Shown in pieces: positions 34,427-43,259 of a stretch of 64,000 nt of DNA (position 1 is its first letter; every line of letters starts with the position of its first letter). The notes below the pieces were generated by a model, which was given only the letters and a program-made list of their open reading frames with translations, had not been told where the DNA came from and ran no database searches. The translations under genes and the position numbers were made by a program. Source of the stretch: Sedimentitalea arenosa (GTDB lineage: Bacteria > Pseudomonadota > Alphaproteobacteria > Rhodobacterales > Rhodobacteraceae); contig NZ_JAELVR010000007.1 in assembly GCF_016428585.1 (NCBI RefSeq), forward strand, positions 186,001-250,000, in the 5' to 3' direction.

Positions 34427-35512
34427 ATGAACAAGATCACGCCTCAGCCGGGCATCATGGAGATCGACCTGTATCAGGGCGGTGCCTCCCATGTGGACGG
34501 CGCGGTGAACGTGATCAAGCTGTCCAGCAACGAGAACCCGCTGGGCCCAAGCCCCAAGGCGATCGAGGCCGTGCGCAACAGCGCCGCGCAGATCCACCGC
34601 TACCCCTCCACCGATCACGCCAGCTTGCGCGGTGCCATCGGCGACACGCTCGGGCTCGACCCCGAGCGGATCATCTGCGGCGCCGGCAGCGACGAGATCA
34701 TCGCCTTTCTCTGCCAGGCCTATGCCGGGCCCGGGGCCGAGGTGCTGCACACCGAGCACGGCTTTGCCATGTACCGGATCAGCGCGCTGGCGGCCGGCGC
34801 AACCCCGGTCGAAGTACCCGAGCGCGACCGTGTGACGGATGTCGACGCGCTGCTCGCCGCCTGCACGGAACGCACGCGCCTGGTCTTCATCGCCAACCCG
34901 AACAATCCGACCGGCACCATGATCGGCGCGGCCGAGGTGGCGCGGTTGGCCGAGGGCTTGCCGCCGCAGGCGCTGCTGGTGCTCGACGGCGCCTATGCCG
35001 ACTATGTCGAGGGTTTTGACGGTGGTGCCGCGCTGGTCGAGGCGCGCGACAACGTGGTGATGACCCGGACCTTCTCCAAACTCTACGGGCTGGGCGGGTT
35101 GCGCGTCGGCTGGGGATACGGGCCGCAAGAGATCATCGACGTGCTGAACCGCATCCGTGGCCCGTTCAACCTGTCGGGCACCGCCCTGCTGGCCGCCGAG
35201 GCGGCGATCCGCGATACCGACTATGCCGAGCAGTGCCGCGCACACAACGCGCGCTGGCGCGGATGGCTGGCCGAGGCGCTGGCCGAACTGGGCGTGCCGT
35301 CCGATACCTCCTGCGCCAATTTCGTGTTGGCGCGGTTCGCAAGCCGGGTCGAGGCCGAGGCCTGCGACGACTATCTCAGGACGCAGGGGCTGATCGTGCG
35401 CCGGGTGGCTGGCTACAACCTGCCAAACGCGCTCAGGATCACCGTCGGTGACGAGATCGCCTGTCGGCGTGTCGTGGCCGCCGTTTCCGCCTTCAAGGCC
35501 GGTGCCGCATGA
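34427..35512 (+). CDS. hisC: Histidinol-phosphate / aromatic aminotransferase HisC
   Basis: 361 residues from the ATG at 34427, after GGGAGCCTCGCGTC. Class II-type PLP fold: [20 protein letters not shown] at the N-terminus, [11 protein letters not shown], and the PLP lysine K218 in [20 protein letters not shown]. The enzyme transaminates histidinol phosphate in histidine synthesis. Because it overlaps tyrC by 4 bases, it may also serve phenylalanine and tyrosine synthesis, as broad-specificity HisC enzymes do. A hisC-tyrC pairing like this is common in alphaproteobacteria. Confidence 0.92.
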   Translation: MNKITPQPGIMEIDLYQGGASHVDGAVNVIKLSSNENPLGPSPKAIEAVRNSAAQIHRYPSTDHASLRGAIGDTLGLDPERIICGAGSDEIIAFLCQAYAGPGAEVLHTEHGFAMYRISALAAGATPVEVPERDRVTDVDALLAACTERTRLVFIANPNNPTGTMIGAAEVARLAEGLPPQALLVLDGAYADYVEGFDGGAALVEARDNVVMTRTFSKLYGLGGLRVGWGYGPQEIIDVLNRIRGPFNLSGTALLAAEAAIRDTDYAEQCRAHNARWRGWLAEALAELGVPSDTSCANFVLARFASRVEAEACDDYLRTQGLIVRRVAGYNLPNALRITVGDEIACRRVVAAVSAFKAGAA

Positions 35513-36435
35513 GCAACGTGGTCTTTCAGCGCGTCGCCCTGATCGGTCTTGGACTGATCGCGTCCTCGATGTTCTGGGCGATGAAGCGCGGCGGACTCGC
35601 CGGCGAGGTGACCGGGTTCGCCCGCTCGGAGGCCACGCGCGCCACGGCACGCCGGATCGGGCTGTGCGACAGGATCTGCGACAGCGCCGCAGAAGCCGTG
35701 GAGGACGCCGACCTCGTGGTGCTCTGCGTGCCGGTCGGCGCGATGGAGCAGGTCGCGCGCGACATCGCCCCGTCGCTGAAACCCGGCGCCATCGTGACCG
35801 ACGTGGGATCGGTCAAGCGCGCGGTAATCGACTCGGTCGCGCCGCACTTGCCCGGGAACGTCCATTTCGTCCCCGGCCACCCTCTCGCCGGCACCGAGCA
35901 TTCCGGCCCGGAAAGCGGCTTCGCCGAACTGTTCGACCAACGCTGGTGTCTGCTGGTTCCGGTCGAGGGCACGCCCGACGCTCCGGTTGCGCAGCTGCGC
36001 GCCTTCTGGGAAGGGCTGGGCTCGCATGTCGACGTGATGGATGCGGATCACCACGACCTCGTGCTCGCCGTCACCAGCCACGCGCCGCATCTGATCGCCT
36101 ACACGATGGTCGGCGTCGCCGACGACCTGCGCCGCGTCACCGACAGCGAGGTCATCAAGTACTCCGCCGCGGGCTTCCGCGACTTCACCCGGATCGCGGC
36201 CAGCGACCCGACCATGTGGCGCGACGTTTTCCTGAACAACAAGGACGCGACCCTGGAAATCCTTGGCCGGTTCACCGAGGAACTCTTCGCCCTGCAACGG
36301 GCGATCCGCACCGGCGACGGCGATCACCTGCACGCCTATTTCACCCGCACGCGGGCGATCCGGCGCGGGATCATCCAAGCCGGTCAGGACACCGACGCGC
36401 CCGATTTCGGACGCAAGAAGGCGGTCTCCGGATGA
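35509..36435 (+). CDS. tyrC: Prephenate/arogenate dehydrogenase
   Basis: 308 residues. NAD(P)-binding Rossmann motif [20 protein letters not shown] at the start, then [41 protein letters not shown] and [11 protein letters not shown], the standard TyrA-type blocks. It oxidatively decarboxylates prephenate or arogenate for tyrosine synthesis. It overlaps hisC upstream and the extensin-like gene downstream by 4 bases each. No chorismate-mutase domain is fused to it. Confidence 0.93.
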   Translation: MSNVVFQRVALIGLGLIASSMFWAMKRGGLAGEVTGFARSEATRATARRIGLCDRICDSAAEAVEDADLVVLCVPVGAMEQVARDIAPSLKPGAIVTDVGSVKRAVIDSVAPHLPGNVHFVPGHPLAGTEHSGPESGFAELFDQRWCLLVPVEGTPDAPVAQLRAFWEGLGSHVDVMDADHHDLVLAVTSHAPHLIAYTMVGVADDLRRVTDSEVIKYSAAGFRDFTRIAASDPTMWRDVFLNNKDATLEILGRFTEELFALQRAIRTGDGDHLHAYFTRTRAIRRGIIQAGQDTDAPDFGRKKAVSG

Positions 36436-37253
36436 TCCTGCGGGCGGTCATGGCCAGCCTTTTCGCGCTGTGCTGTCTGCCCGCCCTGGCCAAGGCCCCC
36501 GACTCGTCCCAACGCCCGCTGGCCCGTCCCGTTTCTACCGCACCCGCCCTCGCCAAAGCGGTTCAGGAGGCGGCACCACAGCGGCCCGAATTGCGCCCGG
36601 CCTCCGAACAATCGCAGGCTGCCGCTCGGCTCCAGCGGGTCGCCTTCCTGTCGCCCGCAATCTCCGCCCGCCCCTGGGTCAGGCCAAAGGCGGTCGAACA
36701 GAAGGCCATGGCCAAGCGGCGGATGCGGCGCGAGGGCGCGGTTTGTGGCGATGTAGACATCCAGGGTGACGTGGTCGGCGATGTGCCCGGTCGCATTCAG
36801 GCCTGCGGGATCGAGGACGCGGTGCGTGTGCGCGCCGTATCAGGCGTGGCGCTGAACCCTCCGGCCCTGATGAATTGCAAGACCGCCAAGGCGCTCAAGA
36901 CCTGGACCGACAACGGCCTGAAGCCGGCCTTCCGCCAGCGTGGCCCGGTGGTCGAGATGCGAGTCGCGGCGCACTATGTCTGCCGCACGCGCAACAACCA
37001 GCGCGGCGCACGGATTTCCGAGCATGGCAAGGGCAACGCCATCGACCTCTCGGCCTTCAGGATGAAGGATGGCGAGGTCATCACGGTGCTGAACGGATGG
37101 GGCCAGGGCACGACGCTGCGCCCCTTGCGCCGCGCCTACAATCGCGCCTGCGGCCCCTTCGGAACGACCCTCGGCCCGGAATCTGATCGCTTCCACCGCG
37201 ATCACTTCCATTTCGACACCGCCGACCACCGCGGCGGCCCCTACTGCCGCTAG
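36432..37253 (+). CDS. Extensin-like secreted protein
   Basis: 273 residues from the ATG at 36432, which overlaps the tyrC stop. A signal peptide ([20 protein letters not shown]) is followed by a low-complexity Pro/Ala-rich stretch (about 22-95) and the extensin-like C-terminal domain: LNPPALMNCKTAKALKTW, VAAHYVCRTRNN, SEHGKGNAIDLSAFRM and FHRDHFHFDTADH. The His and Asp residues of the last two motifs resemble metal-peptidase-type sites of the D-Ala-D-Ala carboxypeptidase superfamily, so a cell-wall role is plausible. It is not functionally related to tyrC as far as can be seen. Its TAG stop shares CTAG with the convergent DUF2125 gene. Confidence 0.87.
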   Translation: MILRAVMASLFALCCLPALAKAPDSSQRPLARPVSTAPALAKAVQEAAPQRPELRPASEQSQAAARLQRVAFLSPAISARPWVRPKAVEQKAMAKRRMRREGAVCGDVDIQGDVVGDVPGRIQACGIEDAVRVRAVSGVALNPPALMNCKTAKALKTWTDNGLKPAFRQRGPVVEMRVAAHYVCRTRNNQRGARISEHGKGNAIDLSAFRMKDGEVITVLNGWGQGTTLRPLRRAYNRACGPFGTTLGPESDRFHRDHFHFDTADHRGGPYCR

Positions 37254-38251
37254 CGCAGCCGCAGGATCGGCGCCGAGCCCAGCGGGAACGGGCCCAGCGA
37301 CACTCGCCCATCCGCCAGTGTCAGTTCCACGTCCAGCGCTTCGCGGTTGCCACTGATGCGGGACAGCAGGTCAAGGATCTGTGCCGCGGGTTTGAGCGTG
37401 TATTCCGGCACCGCGCCCGACTGGCGTGCGATCTCGATCATGTCCTGCCAGTTCTCGGCCTTGAAATTCACCGTTCCGGTCGGCACACCGGCGGCATCCA
37501 CCGTGACCGCGCCAGCGGCAAAGAGGCTGAGCGGGCCCCATTCGGCCCGCGCAAGTCGCAGGTCGATCGCGACCGGCTGCGGGCGGCGCTCCTCGAGCGC
37601 GCGGCGATCCCAGGGGCGATCGAACGTGACCGTCATGTCCAGTTCGAGCGACTGGAAGGTTTCCGGCAGCGCGCCCGCGGAGCCGATGGTGCGGCGCAAG
37701 CTGTCATCCAGCGCGAAATCCGGCGCGACCAGATTGAACCGATAGGTCGCGGGCGCGCTGGTATTCTGCATCGACAGATCGAGCGATTGCCCACCCAGAA
37801 TCGGCGCGCCCTGCGTGGCCACCACCCAGGGTCCCGAGGCAAGCGCCATGCGGTCAACCTCGAGCGCGGTGCCTGGGTTGAGATGAAGGTCCGCCACCAT
37901 GCCGGTGGCGGTCAACTCGACGGTCTGGTCGAAATAGGACAGACGCTGCACACTCGCCGGGAACTGCACGGTCTGCTTGCCGGGCCAGATCGCCGGATTG
38001 CCGAGGACGAGCCAATCGGCTTGCCATGCGGTGCCTGTGGCCGGGTCCGCCAGCGCCGGGCTTGTCAGCGTCGTGACATGCTGAAGCGGATAGCCCGAGG
38101 TCGAGATATCGGCGAAATCGGCCTGCCAGCCCTCGGCTTGGCGCGCCTCGAACCAGGCGGTGATACCCTGGCGCACCATGTATCCCGCACCATACCAGTA
38201 GAGCGACCAAAGAAGGCCGACCGCGACCACGATTTTCAACAGAAGCTTCAT
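37250..38251 (-). CDS. DUF2125 domain protein
   Basis: 333 residues from the ATG at 38251 (frame open further upstream opposite chaC). The N-terminal membrane anchor (LLLKIVVAVGLLWSLYWYGAG, about 3-22) is followed by beta-rich sequence characteristic of DUF2125: EGWQADFADISTSGYPLQH, VLGNPAIWPGKQTVQFPAS, and a C-terminal LADGRVSLGPFPLGSAP. The family is widespread in alphaproteobacteria with no known function; the pattern resembles large periplasmic lipid-transfer-type repeats, but this is only impression. It is likely anchored facing the periplasm. Confidence 0.86.
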   Translation of the reverse strand: MKLLLKIVVAVGLLWSLYWYGAGYMVRQGITAWFEARQAEGWQADFADISTSGYPLQHVTTLTSPALADPATGTAWQADWLVLGNPAIWPGKQTVQFPASVQRLSYFDQTVELTATGMVADLHLNPGTALEVDRMALASGPWVVATQGAPILGGQSLDLSMQNTSAPATYRFNLVAPDFALDDSLRRTIGSAGALPETFQSLELDMTVTFDRPWDRRALEERRPQPVAIDLRLARAEWGPLSLFAAGAVTVDAAGVPTGTVNFKAENWQDMIEIARQSGAVPEYTLKPAAQILDLLSRISGNREALDVELTLADGRVSLGPFPLGSAPILRLR

Positions 38252-38317
38252 GTCCCGGCCCCTTTTCCCGCCTGCCGCTTTGCTGTTTATAGGGCGAAAC
38301 CAGCAAGGACCAGCACG

Positions 38318-38848
38318 ATGACGATGTGGGTATTCGGATATGGCTCGCTGCTTTGGAACCCCGGTTTCGAAGTCGCCGCGCAAACGGTGGCGACCCTGCA
38401 CGGCTATGCACGGTCGTTCTGCATGCGCTCGATCCACCATCGTGGCACAGTGGCCGAACCGGGGCTGGTGCTGGCGCTCGACGCTGCTCCGGGTGCTTCT
38501 TGCCAGGGTCTCGCACTGGCAGTTGCAGCCGGGCGAGAGGCCGAAACACTCGACTATCTGCGCGAGCGCGAACTGATCTCCTCGGCCTACCTGGAAAGGG
38601 ACCTTCCCGTGACGTTGGCCAGCGGTGAAACGGTCACCGCCGTCACCTACGTGATCGATGCCGAGCATGACCAGTATTGCGGCGGCCTCGCGCTCGAAGA
38701 GCAGGCCCATATCATCGCGCGGGCCATCGGCGGGCGCGGGCCGAACACCGAATACCTGTTCAACACCACCGACCACCTCTCGGAGATGCGGTTGAACGAT
38801 CCCGATCTCGATTGGCTGGCCGCGCGGGTGCGGCAGCTTACGGCATAA
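38318..38848 (+). CDS. chaC: Gamma-glutamylcyclotransferase, ChaC family
   Basis: 176 residues from the ATG at 38318; the second ATG at 38324 also fits. The N-terminal substrate-binding loop WVFGYGSLLWNPGFEV is the family mark, followed by RSFCMRSIHHRGTVAEPGLVLAL, DYLRERELISSAYLE and GRGPNTEYLFNTTDHL. ChaC enzymes split glutathione into 5-oxoproline and Cys-Gly in the cytoplasm. It lies between genes of unrelated function, with DUF2125 divergent. An open frame extends far upstream but without any family similarity. Confidence 0.92.
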   Translation: MTMWVFGYGSLLWNPGFEVAAQTVATLHGYARSFCMRSIHHRGTVAEPGLVLALDAAPGASCQGLALAVAAGREAETLDYLRERELISSAYLERDLPVTLASGETVTAVTYVIDAEHDQYCGGLALEEQAHIIARAIGGRGPNTEYLFNTTDHLSEMRLNDPDLDWLAARVRQLTA

Positions 38849-38918
38849 AGCCTTGGCGCGTCATCTCATTCTTCTATAGAGTCGCGCAAAGAGCAGAAGA
38901 CCGACAGGAACAGGGTGC

Positions 38919-40127
38919 ATGGCCCAGCCAGACCGCGAACCCACGCCTCATTTCAGCCAGCCGGTGCGTCAGATCGTGATGATGCTGACGGCGCTCGGTC
39001 TGTCCGGCTTCGGGATCTTCGTCGCCCTTCCCCGCGTGCTGCCGGTGTTCGAAGCCAATCCCTATCTGAACGGCTTCATTGTCTTCGTCTTCGTGATCGG
39101 GGTGCTCGCGACTTTTTATCAGGTGCTCCAACTGATCGGATCGGTGCGCTGGATCGAACGCTTCGCCTCGGGCCAGGCCGACGCCGCCGGCACACCCCCG
39201 CAGCTTCTGGCACCGCTGGCATCGCTGTTGCGCTCGCGCGGGGCGCGGATGCAGCTCAGCGCCTCCTCGACCCGTTCGATCCTCGATTCCGTCGCCACCC
39301 GGATCGACGAGGAGCGCGACATCACGCGCTACATCGTCAACCTGCTGATCTTTCTCGGTCTGCTCGGCACCTTCTACGGACTGGCGACGACCGTTCCCGC
39401 CGTCGTCGACACCATCCGCAGCCTCGCCCCGCAGGAGGGCGAGGAAGGGCTCGCCGTCTTCAACCGCCTGATGACCGGCCTCGAAGCGCAGCTGGGCGGC
39501 ATGGGCGTGGCCTTTGCCTCGTCGCTTCTCGGCCTTGCCGGATCTCTGATCGTCGGCCTCCTCGAACTGTTCGCGGGGCATGGCCAGAACCGGTTCTACC
39601 GCGAGCTCGAGGAATGGCTGTCCTCGATCACAAGAGTCGGGTTCTCTTCGGGCGAGGACGGCCCCTCGCAGACCGATGCCATGTCCGGCGTGCTCGACCA
39701 CATGGCCGAGCAGATGGAGTCGCTGCGCCAGATGTTCGCCAGCTCCGACGAAAGCCGCGCGGCGGTCGACCACAAGCTGGGCGCGCTGGTCGATTCCATC
39801 GAGGACATGAACCGGCGCGCAGAGCAGGCTGAAGGCACTGCTGCCGCGCTGGATCGGGTCGCGCTGGGGCAGGAGACGCTGATCGAAACCCTGCGCGCGC
39901 AAGGTGCGGGAGATGGCATCGACGCCGAAAGCCGGATGCGCCTGCGCTCGATCGACGTGCAGATGCTGCGGATCCTCGAAGAGATATCGGCCGGCCGGCA
40001 GGAAAGCCTCGCCGAGTTGCGCAAGGACATCGACCTTCTGGTGCGCGCCCTCGCCCGTCCACGCGGCACCGACCGCGACGTGGCAGGTACGCGGCAACCG
40101 CCCCCGGTCGGCGGTCCCGGAGGCTGA
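38919..40127 (+). CDS. MotA/TolQ/ExbB-family channel protein
   Basis: 402 residues with four predicted membrane helices: about 17-38, 49-70, 138-160 and 190-215. The third and fourth carry the MotA/ExbB-type channel motifs LLIFLGLLGTFYGLATTV and LGGMGVAFASSLLGLAGSL. A cytoplasmic C-terminal tail of about 180 residues (220-402) is charged and helical (MAEQMESLRQMFASS, LRKDIDLLVRALA). It is encoded 3 bases before a MotB-like gene, so the pair should form a proton-driven inner-membrane complex. It is not the flagellar stator by sequence layout; the arrangement is closer to GldL/ZorA-type systems. Confidence 0.88.
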   Translation: MAQPDREPTPHFSQPVRQIVMMLTALGLSGFGIFVALPRVLPVFEANPYLNGFIVFVFVIGVLATFYQVLQLIGSVRWIERFASGQADAAGTPPQLLAPLASLLRSRGARMQLSASSTRSILDSVATRIDEERDITRYIVNLLIFLGLLGTFYGLATTVPAVVDTIRSLAPQEGEEGLAVFNRLMTGLEAQLGGMGVAFASSLLGLAGSLIVGLLELFAGHGQNRFYRELEEWLSSITRVGFSSGEDGPSQTDAMSGVLDHMAEQMESLRQMFASSDESRAAVDHKLGALVDSIEDMNRRAEQAEGTAAALDRVALGQETLIETLRAQGAGDGIDAESRMRLRSIDVQMLRILEEISAGRQESLAELRKDIDLLVRALARPRGTDRDVAGTRQPPPVGGPGG

Positions 40128-40130
40128 CGC

Positions 40131-42257
40131 ATGGCGCTCTCCCGTCGCACCGGCGCCCGGTTCCAGGCCTCGATCTGGCCCGGTTTCGTGGATGCCATGA
40201 CCGGGCTGCTTCTGGTTCTGATGTTCCTGCTGACCATCTTCATGGTCGTCCAGTTCGTGCTGCGCGAGACGATCTCGGGTCAGGAGACCGAGCTTGATGC
40301 GCTCTCCGCCGAGGTAACCGCGCTGGCCAGCGCGCTGGGGCTGGAAGAACGCCGTGCCCGGCAATTGGAAACCCGGATGGGCGAGCTGAACACCACCCTG
40401 TCCGAAGCGCAGGACGACCTTGGCGAACAGGCTGCACTGATCGCCTCGCTTCGGGCCGAGCGGGAGCGACAGGACGCTGCCCTTGGCACCGCGCAGGCCC
40501 GGATCACGGCCTTCGAGGCGCAGGTTGCGGCTCTGCTCGATGACAGGGCGCGGAACCGCGAGGAGATCGCGACGCTGAATTCCGAGCGCGCCGACCTGTT
40601 GTCCGAGCAGGAGGCATTGAACCTCGCACTCGCCCAAAGCCGGGACGAGATTGACGCGCAGGCCGAAGCCGCCCGCCTTGCAGCCGCGCGGCGCGAGGCG
40701 CTGGACGCGTTGGTCACCGACCTGCGGCAGGATCAGGCGCGGCTTACCGCGACGGTCGACGACCTGCAGGACCAGCTGAGCGAAGAAGAGGCCGCGCGGG
40801 TTGCCGAGGCCGCCGCCGCAGAGGCCCTGCGCGACCGGTTGCAGAACGCGGACACCGAACTGACGGCGATGACGCTCGCACTCGAGGCGCAACGCAAGGA
40901 AGCTGAGGACACCCTCACCCTGCTGGCCGCCGCAGAGGCCGCCCGTGAAACACTCGACGCGGAACTGACCGACGCGCTGGCGCGGATCGCTTCCGCCCGC
41001 GCCGAAACCGCCGAACGTGACGAATTGGTCGACCGCCTCAGCGCCGCCCTGAGCCGCATGGAGTCGACACAGGCCGAAACCGAGCGTCTCCGCGCGGAAT
41101 TGCAGACGGAGCTCTCGGAGGTGCGCAGCGCGCGCGCAGAGACCGAGAGCGAGTTGCAACAGCGGTTGACCGAGGCAAACCGGGCCCGCGACGCGCTGAA
41201 AGCCGACCTTGCCCGCACCGAGGCCGAACTGGAAACCGCCCGGTCCGCGACCCAGTCGACAGAGGAGGATCGCGCGGCCATCGAAACCCGTCTGGTCGAG
41301 GCGCTCGAGGCACTGGAACGCGCCGAGGTCGCCGCGTCGGACCGCGAGCTGTTGCAGGCGCGTCTTGCCGAGGCACTGCTGGCGCGCGACGATGCGCAGG
41401 CGCGGGCCGAAGACCAGGCCTCGCGCGCCGAACAGCGCGCGGCGCTTTTGGCGCAGGCGCGCGCGACGCTTTCCGAACAGGAGGACATCTCGGCAGAGGC
41501 GCAGCGCCAGACCGCGCTGCTCAACCAGCAGGTGGCGGCCCTGCGCAGCCAATTGGGCGGATTGCAGGCGCTGCTTGACGACTTCCGGGAACGCGACGCG
41601 GCGGCCAAGGTGCAGTTGCAGAACCTCGGCGCTGATCTGAACGCGGCGCTGGCCCGTGCAGCGTCGGAGGAACGCAAGCGTCGGCTCCTGGAAGAGGCCG
41701 AACGCAAGCGCGCAGAGGAGGAAGCCCGCGAACTTGCCGAGCGGGCGCGCGCCCTGGAAGAGGAAACCCGCGATCTGGAAGCGCAGGCACGCGATCTGCA
41801 ACGCTATCGCTCCGAGTTCTTCGGGCGTCTGCGCGACCTGCTCGGCAACCAGGAAGGCGTGCGGATCGAGGGTGACCGCTTCGTCTTCTCCTCCGAAGTC
41901 CTGTTCCCGCCGGGCGCGGCCGACCTCTCGCCCGAAGGCGAGGCCGAGGTGGCCAAGGTCGCCCGCATTCTGCGCAGCATCGCCCAGGACATCCCGCCCG
42001 AGATCGACTGGGTGATCCGCGTCGACGGCCATACCGACGACATCCCGCTGGTCAGCACCGGCAAATACGCCGACAACTGGGAGCTCAGCCAGGGGCGGGC
42101 GCTGTCTGTGGTGCGCTACATGGTGGACTACCTCGGCATTCCCCCCGAGCGTCTGTCGGCCAACGGCTTCGGGCAATACCAGCCGGTCAACACCGCGGAC
42201 ACGCCTGAAGCGCGGGCGCAGAACCGGCGGATCGAATTGAAGCTGACCGAACGCTGA
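40131..42257 (+). CDS. MotB-like protein with long coiled coil and OmpA peptidoglycan-binding domain
   Basis: 708 residues. A short N-terminus is followed by one membrane helix (about 18-42) with a MotB-type aspartate, D21, in WPGFVDAMTGLLLVLMF. About residues 47-570 are an unbroken Ala/Glu/Arg/Leu-rich coiled coil. The C-terminal 135 residues are an OmpA/MotB domain: EVLFPPGAADLSPEGEAEV, VDGHTDDIPLV, LSQGRALSVVRYMV, and ARAQNRRIELKL. The layout matches MotB, but the coiled coil is far longer than in flagellar MotB. It is presumed to pair with the preceding channel protein and to tether to peptidoglycan. Confidence 0.9.
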   Translation: MALSRRTGARFQASIWPGFVDAMTGLLLVLMFLLTIFMVVQFVLRETISGQETELDALSAEVTALASALGLEERRARQLETRMGELNTTLSEAQDDLGEQAALIASLRAERERQDAALGTAQARITAFEAQVAALLDDRARNREEIATLNSERADLLSEQEALNLALAQSRDEIDAQAEAARLAAARREALDALVTDLRQDQARLTATVDDLQDQLSEEEAARVAEAAAAEALRDRLQNADTELTAMTLALEAQRKEAEDTLTLLAAAEAARETLDAELTDALARIASARAETAERDELVDRLSAALSRMESTQAETERLRAELQTELSEVRSARAETESELQQRLTEANRARDALKADLARTEAELETARSATQSTEEDRAAIETRLVEALEALERAEVAASDRELLQARLAEALLARDDAQARAEDQASRAEQRAALLAQARATLSEQEDISAEAQRQTALLNQQVAALRSQLGGLQALLDDFRERDAAAKVQLQNLGADLNAALARAASEERKRRLLEEAERKRAEEEARELAERARALEEETRDLEAQARDLQRYRSEFFGRLRDLLGNQEGVRIEGDRFVFSSEVLFPPGAADLSPEGEAEVAKVARILRSIAQDIPPEIDWVIRVDGHTDDIPLVSTGKYADNWELSQGRALSVVRYMVDYLGIPPERLSANGFGQYQPVNTADTPEARAQNRRIELKLTER

Positions 42258-42266
42258 GTCGCGCCC

Positions 42267-43259
42267 TCAGTCGATGCGGGTCTCGGCGGCTTGTCGGCCG
42301 AGCGTTTCGCCATCGCGCCGCAGAGTGATCTCGGCTCGGTAAATGCCCTTTGGCCAACCCGCCTCGCCGGGCAGTATCCCGAAATAGTGGTAGAACTGCG
42401 CCCGCGGTTTCTCTTGCGTTGCCCGCTCTTCCATCAGAACGCCCTGCGGCCCGAGGATCCGGACGGATATCACGTCGTTTTTTTGCACGCCGTATCCAAA
42501 GCCCCAAACAAACAGGCGCTGCGGATCATCCAAGACCGGCGGAGTCGGCAGACCGCGCTTGACGCTGCCATAGTCGGGAATGCCCGATGCAAGCCCGGCT
42601 GCGAGCAGCCCGCCCGGCACATAGCGCACCGAATCCTGCCACAGCGGATCGGCGGGTGCGCAACCCGTGTGGGCCGGTTCGGGCGCGAAGGGGTCGATCG
42701 GTGTGTCCTCGTGAAGAAGTTCGAAATGCAAGTGGGGAAAGGTCGTTTGGCCACTGAGTCCGATCTGTCCGAGCACCGTTCCGGCTTGTACGGCCTCGCC
42801 GGTCGAAACTGTGATCGACCCGCGCTTCATGTGGCAGTAGAGCGCCAACAGGCCATCCGCCTGACGGATCGAAACACCGTTGCCGCACTCCCGCCCGGTC
42901 ACATCTGGCGCATCGGCCTCGCCCTGTAGCCTGTCGGGCATCCCGTTCCGCACCCCCTGTATCACGCCCGGCGCGGCCGCACGCACGGTCACGCCGCGTG
43001 CCTGCGCCGCGATCGATGGCAAGGCGATGTCCGTGCCCTTGTGGCCATCATAGGTCAGACGTCCACACCCGACATCGCGCGTCTCGGGGCCGGGGTCGCG
43101 ATCCAGGTAGTTTTGGATGAAGCAGTCCTGCCCCAGAACGCAATCGACCGGCCATGACAGCCGGTCGTATGCATTCTCTGTTGCGACCGCGGGCAGCGTC
43201 GACCCGATCACCCCGCCTGCAATCAGCAGGAGTGAGGTCAGCGCACCCTTCTGGATCAT
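42267..43259 (-). CDS. M23 (LytM) family metallopeptidase
   Basis: 330 residues with a signal peptide (about 1-26). The LytM zinc site is H73 and D77 in DGHKGTDIAL, and H176/H178 in FPHLHFEL, with H143 in ALYCHMKRGS. Three Cys pairs in the region suggest disulfides and a periplasmic location. A C-terminal beta domain (about 230-330) has no recognised function. It should cleave peptidoglycan peptides or bind it. The ATG overlaps the clpA stop by 4 bases, an unusual pairing, and its stop converges with the MotB-like gene 9 bases away. Confidence 0.9.
   Translation of the reverse strand: MIQKGALTSLLLIAGGVIGSTLPAVATENAYDRLSWPVDCVLGQDCFIQNYLDRDPGPETRDVGCGRLTYDGHKGTDIALPSIAAQARGVTVRAAAPGVIQGVRNGMPDRLQGEADAPDVTGRECGNGVSIRQADGLLALYCHMKRGSITVSTGEAVQAGTVLGQIGLSGQTTFPHLHFELLHEDTPIDPFAPEPAHTGCAPADPLWQDSVRYVPGGLLAAGLASGIPDYGSVKRGLPTPPVLDDPQRLFVWGFGYGVQKNDVISVRILGPQGVLMEERATQEKPRAQFYHYFGILPGEAGWPKGIYRAEITLRRDGETLGRQAAETRID

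Noticed and set aside
38874-42176. 1100-codon minus-strand frame opposite the motor-like pair
   Set aside because: A by-product of repeated coiled-coil codons in the real plus-strand genes; no start or family features.
38919-42257. Zorya-type (ZorAB) anti-phage system
   Set aside because: The pair has ZorAB-like architecture, but no zorC, zorD or zorE-like helicase or nuclease genes are present and the neighbours are housekeeping genes. The long coil sits in the B protein rather than mainly in the A protein.
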